64,000 nt of DNA from an uncultured Prevotella sp. (GTDB taxonomy: Bacteria > Bacteroidota > Bacteroidia > Bacteroidales > Bacteroidaceae), in assembly GCA_905235325.1 (NCBI GenBank), contig CAJOLE010000001.1, forward strand, positions 1 through 64,000, read 5' to 3'. Shown here in pieces: positions 57,485 through 64,000 of the stretch; positions within the stretch are counted from its first letter, which is position 1, and every line of letters starts with the position of its first letter. The notes beneath the pieces were generated by a model. That model was given only the letters and a program-made list of their open reading frames with translations. It searched no databases and had not been told where the DNA came from. Both the position numbers and the translations under genes were made by a program.

Positions 57485-59260
57485 ATGAAGACATTCGAAG
57501 AATTAGGCGTCAGCGGAGAAATCCGACGCGCCATTGAAGAGATGGGCTTCCTGCAGCCCATGCCAGTACAAGAGGCAGTTATTCCATTCCTGCTCGAGCA
57601 GCAGCGCGACGTCATCGCCCTCGCACAGACGGGCACCGGCAAGACGGCAGCATTCGGCATTCCTCTGCTGCAGCGTATTGACGCTTCCGACCGCAACACG
57701 CAGGCACTCGTGCTCAGTCCGACACGCGAGCTGTGCCTGCAGATTGCCGACGACCTGCGCGACTTCTCGCGCTACATGGACGACATCCACGTCGAGGCGG
57801 TGTACGGCGGGGCGGCCATCGAGCCGCAGATGCGCGCTCTGCGCAAGGGCGTGCAGATTATCGTGGCCACGCCCGGCCGGCTCATCGACCTGAAGAACCG
57901 CGGCTTCGCACATCTCGAGGAGGTGAGGAACATCGTGCTCGACGAGGCCGACGAGATGCTGAACATGGGCTTCTCTGACAGCATCAACGAGATCTTCGAG
58001 TCGCTGCCCGACGAGCACGCCACGCTGATGTTCTCGGCCACGATGAGCCGCGAGGTGGAGCGCGTGGCCAAGCAGTACCTGAAGGACTACGAGACCATCG
58101 TCGTCGGCTCGCGCAACGAGGGCGCCGAGAACGTGAACCACGTCTATTATATGGTGCAGGCGAAGGACAAGTATCTGGCACTGAAGCGCATCGTCGACTT
58201 CTACCCCAAGATATTCGCCATCATCTTCTGCCGCACGAAGCTGGAGACGCAGGAGGTGGCCGACAAGCTGATTCGCGACGGCTACAACGCCGAGGCGCTG
58301 CACGGAGACCTCTCGCAGCAGCAGCGCGACCTGACGATGCAGAAGTTCCGCCAGCATACCGTACAGCTGCTCGTGGCCACCGACGTGGCTGCCCGCGGAC
58401 TCGATGTCGACGACCTGACGCACGTCGTCAACTTCGGGCTGCCCGACGACATCGAGAACTACACCCACCGCTCAGGGCGCACGGGGCGTGCCGGCAAGAA
58501 GGGCACGAGCATCTCGATTGTCCACACGAAGGAGAAGCACAAGATTCGCAATATTGAGAAGGAAATAGGCAAGAAGTTCGTCGAGGCCGACATACCGACC
58601 GCCGAGGAAATCTGCAAGAAGCAGCTCTACAAGGTGATGGACCAAATCGTGAAGACCGACGTCGACGACGAGGAGATAGCCCCCTTCATGCAGGACATCA
58701 GCCGCTACTTCGAATACATCGACAAGGAGGAGGTCATCAAGAAAATCGTCTCGCTCGAGTTCGGCAAGTTCCTCGCCTACTATGCCGACGCGCCGGAGAT
58801 TGAAAAGCCCGTGACCGACAAGCGCGAGAAGAAGCCCCAGACCGACCGGCAGAAATTGCAGAACAAGGCGGCGAAGGGCTACAAGCGCCTCTTCATCAAC
58901 CTCGGCAAGAAGGACGGATTCTTCCCCGGCGTGCTGATGCAGACGCTGAACCGATACGTCGGCGGCAGGCAGGAGGTGGGACATATCGACCTGCTCGACA
59001 CCATCTCATACTTCGAAGTGCCCGAGAAGGACGCACGCAAGGTGATGCTCCAGCTGACGGGCATCCGCTTCAAGGGGCGCACCGTCAGGTGTAACGATGC
59101 CGACGAGGGAGGGGAGTCCGCCGGCCGCAAGAAAGCCCCGTTCCGGCGGAAGAAAGACGAGTGGCGCGACATGATGGACAAGCGCCCCCACAAGCTGCGT
59201 GGCGAAGAGCCCGACTTCAGCGAAGAGGGATGGGCGCGGCGCCGGCCTCGCAAGAAATAG
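57485..59260 (+). CDS. DEAD/DEAH box RNA helicase
   Basis: ALAQTGTGKTAAFGIPLL; LDEADEMLNMGF; YTHRSGRTGRAGKKG. Confidence 0.95.
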   Translation: MKTFEELGVSGEIRRAIEEMGFLQPMPVQEAVIPFLLEQQRDVIALAQTGTGKTAAFGIPLLQRIDASDRNTQALVLSPTRELCLQIADDLRDFSRYMDDIHVEAVYGGAAIEPQMRALRKGVQIIVATPGRLIDLKNRGFAHLEEVRNIVLDEADEMLNMGFSDSINEIFESLPDEHATLMFSATMSREVERVAKQYLKDYETIVVGSRNEGAENVNHVYYMVQAKDKYLALKRIVDFYPKIFAIIFCRTKLETQEVADKLIRDGYNAEALHGDLSQQQRDLTMQKFRQHTVQLLVATDVAARGLDVDDLTHVVNFGLPDDIENYTHRSGRTGRAGKKGTSISIVHTKEKHKIRNIEKEIGKKFVEADIPTAEEICKKQLYKVMDQIVKTDVDDEEIAPFMQDISRYFEYIDKEEVIKKIVSLEFGKFLAYYADAPEIEKPVTDKREKKPQTDRQKLQNKAAKGYKRLFINLGKKDGFFPGVLMQTLNRYVGGRQEVGHIDLLDTISYFEVPEKDARKVMLQLTGIRFKGRTVRCNDADEGGESAGRKKAPFRRKKDEWRDMMDKRPHKLRGEEPDFSEEGWARRRPRKK

Positions 59261-59323
59261 TAGGCCGAATAGCTTGTGTATATCAAAACAATACAGTAAC
59301 TTTGCAGGCAAATTGATGTTAGC

Positions 59324-60235
59324 ATGACTGAAACTATCAAGAAAGCCAATTTCGGAAAGGAGCTGCGCGACTATATCGTCATTACCATTGCGATGATGAG
59401 CTATGCTATAGGGTGGGGCATTTTCCTGCTGCCTAACAGCATCACGACGGGAGGCGTGGCAGGCGTGTCGTCAATACTCTACTGGGCAACGGGCATTCCC
59501 GTGCAACTGAGCTATTTCGTCATCAACGGCGCACTGCTCGCAGTGGCACTCAAGGTGCTCGGACTGAAGTTCTGTATCAAGACCATCTACGCCGTGGCCG
59601 TCCTCACGGTGAGCATTGGCGTGGTGGCCGACCACTACAGCGCCCACCTCCTGGCCGACCAGCCCTTCATGGCCGCCATCATCGGAGCCGTGTTCTGCGG
59701 CTGCGGCGTCGGGCTGGGCCTGTCAAACAACGGCTCGACGGGCGGAACCGACATCATTGCCGCCATCGTCAACAAGTATCGCGACGTCAGCCTGGGCCGC
59801 GTCATCATGATCTGCGACGTCGTCATCATCTCCTGCTCCTACCTGGTGCTCCACGACTGGGAGAAGGTCATCTACGGCTACGTCGTACTCTACGTCACCG
59901 CCTTCTGTATCGACCAGGTGGTGGAGTCGGCGCGCCGCTCCGTGCAGTTCTTCATCATCAGCGACAAGTACCGCGAAATCGGAGAGCGCATCAACCGCGA
60001 GCCACACCGCGGCTGTACCGTCGTCGACGCTCAGGGCTTCTACTCGGGCAAGGACGTGAAGATGCTCTTCGTGCTGGCCAAGCGCCGGCAGAGCAACCTG
60101 ATATTCCGCATCATCAACGAGGTCGACCCTACGGCCTTCGTCTCGCAGAGTGCCGTCATCGGCGTCTATGGCGAGGGCTTCGACCACTTCAAACTAAGAA
60201 TGAAAAAACCTGAAACAAAGCATGCAACTGATTAA
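59324..60235 (+). CDS. YitT family membrane protein
   Basis: SYAIGWGIFLLPNSITTGGVAGVSSILYWATGIPVQ; C-terminal DUF2179-like domain. Confidence 0.9.
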   Translation: MTETIKKANFGKELRDYIVITIAMMSYAIGWGIFLLPNSITTGGVAGVSSILYWATGIPVQLSYFVINGALLAVALKVLGLKFCIKTIYAVAVLTVSIGVVADHYSAHLLADQPFMAAIIGAVFCGCGVGLGLSNNGSTGGTDIIAAIVNKYRDVSLGRVIMICDVVIISCSYLVLHDWEKVIYGYVVLYVTAFCIDQVVESARRSVQFFIISDKYREIGERINREPHRGCTVVDAQGFYSGKDVKMLFVLAKRRQSNLIFRIINEVDPTAFVSQSAVIGVYGEGFDHFKLRMKKPETKHATD

Positions 60236-61067
60236 AGACCAAAAATTCGGCGGCGAACGCCCGCTGTTTGCCACCCACGACCTGTTGCTGGACAACATCA
60301 CCATAACCGACGGCGAGTCGGGCATCAAGCAGTGTCAGCGCATGGAGGCCCACAACTGTAAGTTCTACGGAAAATACCCGTGGTGGCACGTCGACGGAGC
60401 ACTTATCGAGGACTGCTACTTCGCCCTCGGCTCGCGGTCCGCCATCTGGTACACCAACGACCTCGTGATGCGCCGCTGCCGCATCGACGGACCGAAGTTC
60501 TTCCGCGAGATGCGCAACGTGGAGCTGGAGGACGTCGAAATTACCGATGCCGACGAGACCTTCTGGCGCGTGGACGGCCTGCGCCTGAAGAATGTCAAGC
60601 TGCACGGAGGAACATACCCCTTCATGTTCTCGCAGAACATCTACGTCGACGGGCTGGAGAGCGACTCAAAGTACGTCTTCCAGTACTGCCGCAACGTGGA
60701 GGTCCACAACGCCAACATCCTGACGAAGGACTCCTTCTGGGAGTGCGAGAACGTCACCGTCTACGACTCCGTGCTCGACGGCGAGTACCTGGCATGGCAC
60801 TCGAAGAACGTGCGACTCGTCAACTGCCACCTCGCTGGCGAGCAGCTGCTCTGCTACACGCAGGAGCTGGTGCTCGAGAACTGCACCTTCGACCCGATGT
60901 GCGACCGCGTCTTTGAGTATTCGACGGTGAAGGCCGACATCCGTGGGCACATCGAGAATATCAAGAATCCGACCAGCGGCCACATCGTCGCCGACACGAT
61001 AGGCAGCGTGACCATCGACGAGAACGTGCGCCAGCCGAACGACTGTATTATTAAGACAAGGAAATGA
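60222..61067 (+). CDS. DUF3737 family protein (right-handed beta-helix)
   Basis: DQKFGGERPLFATHDLLLDNITITDGESGIKQCQRMEAHNCKFYGKYPWWHVDG; repeating short beta-coil pattern. Confidence 0.88.
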   Translation: MQLIKDQKFGGERPLFATHDLLLDNITITDGESGIKQCQRMEAHNCKFYGKYPWWHVDGALIEDCYFALGSRSAIWYTNDLVMRRCRIDGPKFFREMRNVELEDVEITDADETFWRVDGLRLKNVKLHGGTYPFMFSQNIYVDGLESDSKYVFQYCRNVEVHNANILTKDSFWECENVTVYDSVLDGEYLAWHSKNVRLVNCHLAGEQLLCYTQELVLENCTFDPMCDRVFEYSTVKADIRGHIENIKNPTSGHIVADTIGSVTIDENVRQPNDCIIKTRK

Positions 61068-62236
61068 CATACAACTTCGACGAACTGACAGAGCGGCGCG
61101 GCACGGGCTGCGTGAAGTGGGACGAGAGTCCTTCGCCTGACATCATACCCCTTTGGGTGGCCGACATGGACTTCCGCGTGGCTCCCCCCATTCAGGAAGC
61201 CGTCCGCAAGCGCGCCGAGCACGGCGTGTTCGGATATACCGTGGTAGGCGACGACTATTATGAGGCTGTCATAAACTGGTTCCGGCGGCGCCACGAGTGG
61301 ACCATCCAACGCAACGAGATTCTCTACACCACGGGCGTCGTGCCTGCCATGTCGGCGGCCATCAAAGCGCTGACCATGCCCGGCGAGAAGGTTCTCATCC
61401 TCTCGCCCGACTACAACTGCTTCTTCTCAAGCATCCGCAACAACGGCTGCGAGGTCTCCGAGAGCGTGTTGCGCTTCTCCGGCAACACCAACCGCTTCGA
61501 GGTAGACTGGGAGGACTTTGAGGCACGCTGCGCCGACGTGAAGACCTCACTCTTCCTGCTCTGCAATCCCCACAACCCGACGGGCCGCGTCTGGACAATG
61601 TACGAACTGCAGCAGATGAACAACATCTGCATGAAGTACGGCGTGAAGGTGGTGAGCGACGAGATACACTGCGAGCTCACGATGCCCGTCCGGAAGTTCC
61701 AGCCCTTTGCAACCGTCAGCGAGGCGTGCCGACAGAACAGCGTCGTGCTGAACTCCCCGTCGAAGTCGTTCAACACCGCCGGCCTGCAGATTGCCAATAT
61801 TATCTGCGCACGACCCGACTGGCGCCGCCGGCTCGACCGTGCCATCAACATCAACGAGGTGTGCGACGTCGGTCCCTTCGGGCCCGTGGCACTCATCGCC
61901 GCCTACAACGAGAGCGAAGCCTGGCTCGACGAACTTTGCCAATATCTCTGGGGAAACTACAAGGCGCTTTGCGATTTTGCCGCAAACCACCTGCCCCGGT
62001 GGAAGGTCCGCCCCATGGAGGGCACCTACCTGCCTTGGGTCGACATCACGGCCACCGGCATGACCTCCCGGCAATACGCCGACCTGCTGATGCAGGAAGC
62101 CCGCGTCTGGGTGAACCCCGGCACGATGTACGGACCGCAGTCGGGCGAGGGTTACATCCGACTGAACATCGCCTGTCCGCGTGCCCGGCTGATGGAGGCG
62201 CTGGAGCGAATCTCACGACTCGACAATGACCGTTGA
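61064..62236 (+). CDS. PatB/MalY family C-S lyase (class I/II PLP enzyme)
   Basis: WDESPSPDIIPLWVADMDFRVAPPIQEAVRKRAEHGVFGYT; NPHNPTGRVW; SPSKSFNTAGLQ. Confidence 0.92.
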   Translation: MTYNFDELTERRGTGCVKWDESPSPDIIPLWVADMDFRVAPPIQEAVRKRAEHGVFGYTVVGDDYYEAVINWFRRRHEWTIQRNEILYTTGVVPAMSAAIKALTMPGEKVLILSPDYNCFFSSIRNNGCEVSESVLRFSGNTNRFEVDWEDFEARCADVKTSLFLLCNPHNPTGRVWTMYELQQMNNICMKYGVKVVSDEIHCELTMPVRKFQPFATVSEACRQNSVVLNSPSKSFNTAGLQIANIICARPDWRRRLDRAININEVCDVGPFGPVALIAAYNESEAWLDELCQYLWGNYKALCDFAANHLPRWKVRPMEGTYLPWVDITATGMTSRQYADLLMQEARVWVNPGTMYGPQSGEGYIRLNIACPRARLMEALERISRLDNDR

Positions 62237-62708
62237 CACGTCAGAGCGCATGAAGCGCGCCGAGGAGCTGTTCATGCAGGGCTTCAACTGCGCGCAGTCA
62301 GTGGCGGCGGCCTTTGCCGACGTCTACGGCTACAGCGAGGAAGAGATGCTGCGCGTCAGCGCCGGCTTCGGTGCCGGCATCGGCCGTATGCGTATGTCGT
62401 GCGGTGCCTTCAACGCCATGGCACTTTTAGCCGGACTCGAGAACGGCAGCGTGACCCCCGGCGACCAGCAGGGGAAGTCGCAGAACTACAAGCTCGTACA
62501 GGAGTTGGCCGCCCGCTTCCGGCAGGAGCACGGCTCGCTCATCTGCGCCGAACTGCTGAAACTGAAGCGCGGTGCGCCCCTCAGCTACCAAGCCTCGGAG
62601 CGCACCGCCGAATATTACCGGAAGCGGCCCTGCGTCCGCCAGATTATCTCTGCCGCCCGCATCTACGCCGAGTTCTTAGAGGCTAATGCCGATAGACAAT
62701 CTTTGTAG
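62226..62708 (+). CDS. C_GCAxxG_C_C family protein
   Basis: FNCAQSVAAAF..GFGAGIGRMRMSCGAFNAM..IC..C pattern. Confidence 0.88.
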   Translation: MTVDTSERMKRAEELFMQGFNCAQSVAAAFADVYGYSEEEMLRVSAGFGAGIGRMRMSCGAFNAMALLAGLENGSVTPGDQQGKSQNYKLVQELAARFRQEHGSLICAELLKLKRGAPLSYQASERTAEYYRKRPCVRQIISAARIYAEFLEANADRQSL

Positions 62709-63141
62709 GATTCTTCACAGCATCCTGCCACGTGCCGTTTACTAAGACTGGCGGCAGCGGGAGCGACTTTTCGTCCACCTCGCTCGGAGCAGGTGTCGTT
62801 CCACGCGAAGCGTTGGCAAATGCAGCGGCAAACTCCTCGCGGCCCTTGGCATCGAACGCAACGAAGGTCTCGTAGTCGTACTCCCAAGTGGGGCCTTCGC
62901 TCTCCTGCATCACGTATTTATAGATAGCCTCGCGCGAGGGAGCGTTGAACGGCTTGTCGTTGAACCGCATCATGCTATTCTGTGTTGGGCGGTAGAACCC
63001 ATAATCATAGGTGTTGCTGCCCTCGTAAGCTCCCAAGTCCTCGGCTGCATATCGGCTGTCGGCAGCAAGGCGCGCCCAGCGCGTCTGGCTGACATTGGAA
63101 TGGGTGTCAATATTTGCACCTCTACCATTCTCGGTCCACAT
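62683..63141 (-). pseudogene. C-terminal fragment of an M64 (IgA-peptidase-like) family metallopeptidase
   Basis: GRGANIDTHSNVSQTRWARLAADSRYAAEDLGAYEGSNTYDYGFYRPTQNSMMRFNDKPFNAPSREAIYKYVM resembles the M64 C-terminal region; the HExxH catalytic part is absent upstream. Confidence 0.6.
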
Positions 63142-63307
63142 CCTATCGCAACAGTTTGATGAGCGCCGTCACGTCGGCACCGACGGCGGGGTTCAGCTCC
63201 GTCTGTGCGCCGCCGTGGTCATTGCCGCCGGTGCCGTTGACGGTCATCGAGACGGAGCCGCAGTGGTTGACGGTGGGGTGTTGGCCATCCGCGCTCATAA
63301 AATTGGC

Positions 63308-64000
63308 TCAAAAGCCAGAGAGCAGGCTGACGTAGAGCTCGATGGCCTGCCTGATTTCCGAGATGCGTATGAACTCGTCGGCCGAGTGGCTGCGCGACGA
63401 CTCGCCGGGGCCGAGCTTCAGCGAGGGGAAAGGCATCAGCGCCTGGTCGCTGAGCGTGGGCGAGCCGAAGGGCGTGCGGCCCATTGCTACGAGCCGCTCG
63501 ACCAGCGGGTGGTCGTGGGGAATGCCCGACGAGTGCAGGCGGAACGAGCGGGCCTTCAACTCGCACTTCTTCATGTTCTTGCACAGGAAATCGAAGACGT
63601 ACTCGTTCTGGTAGTACTCGTTGGTGCGCACGTCGACGACGAAGTGCAGCAGGTCGGGGACGACGTTGTGCTGCGTGCCGCTGTCCACCTGCGTCACCGT
63701 CATCTTGGTCGGCCCGAGCAGGGGGCTCTCTTGGCGGAAGCGGTAGTCGCGCAGCCAGACGAGGTCGTCGAGTGCCTCGTAGATGGCGTTCACCCCCTCG
63801 TTGCGTGCAGCGTGCCCGCTCTTGCCGTGTGCGTAGCCGTCGATGACCATCAGGCCCTTCTCGGCAGTGGCGGGCTGCAGGCCCGTAGGCTCGCCGACGA
63901 TGGCCACGTCGACGTGGGGCAGCAGTGGCAGCACGCGGCTGAATCCGTCGCGCCCCGACACCTCCTCCTCGGCCGAGCAGACCCACAGCAGGTTGTAGGA
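63308..64000 (-). CDS. M20 family metallo-hydrolase (acetylornithine/succinyl-diaminopimelate deacetylase-like), 5' end outside the window
   Basis: CSAEEEVSGRDG..HVDVAIVGEPTGLQPATAEKGLMVIDGYAHGKSGHAARNEGVNAIYEALDD. Confidence 0.88.
   Translation of the reverse strand, partial: SYNLLWVCSAEEEVSGRDGFSRVLPLLPHVDVAIVGEPTGLQPATAEKGLMVIDGYAHGKSGHAARNEGVNAIYEALDDLVWLRDYRFRQESPLLGPTKMTVTQVDSGTQHNVVPDLLHFVVDVRTNEYYQNEYVFDFLCKNMKKCELKARSFRLHSSGIPHDHPLVERLVAMGRTPFGSPTLSDQALMPFPSLKLGPGESSRSHSADEFIRISEIRQAIELYVSLLSGF

Overview
This 64 kb window is chromosomal DNA from a member of Bacteroidales, probably Prevotellaceae-like. The assignment rests on dense TAnnTTTG -7 promoter boxes, TonB/FprA/DUF-type gene content and the metK-DUF4271-hemD-rnpA-yidD gene order. 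Most of it is housekeeping: metG, cysS, trpS, rplM-rpsI-rpsB-tsf, metK, rnpA/yidD, cysK, an O-acetylhomoserine sulfhydrylase, a DEAD-box helicase, and a TPP-riboswitch TonB receptor/PnuT thiamin-uptake operon. The accessory content includes: (1) a four-copy composite intergenic repeat at about 6.5, 22.6, 34.5 and 57.0 kb, built from 3x21-bp GC units, 2-3x12-bp units, a TATATAGTTGT-containing spacer and a long TACACTTCC inverted repeat; (2) a two-gene, four-domain surface-decoration cassette (nucleotidyltransferase-PLP enzyme fusion plus opine dehydrogenase-LicD fusion); (3) a pectate lyase/pectin methylesterase fusion; (4) a translationally overlapping YitT-DUF3737-PatB-C_GCAxxG_C_C operon; (5) a GH3 (auxin-conjugase-like) operon; (6) gene relics resembling GH51 and M64 C-termini; (7) a palindromic divergent cysS/trpS promoter and an inverted-repeat insertion between rpsB and tsf. 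I saw no CRISPR array, rRNA, prophage or complete IS element, and recognised no tRNA by eye. All family assignments come from reading motifs in the translations, not from database searches.
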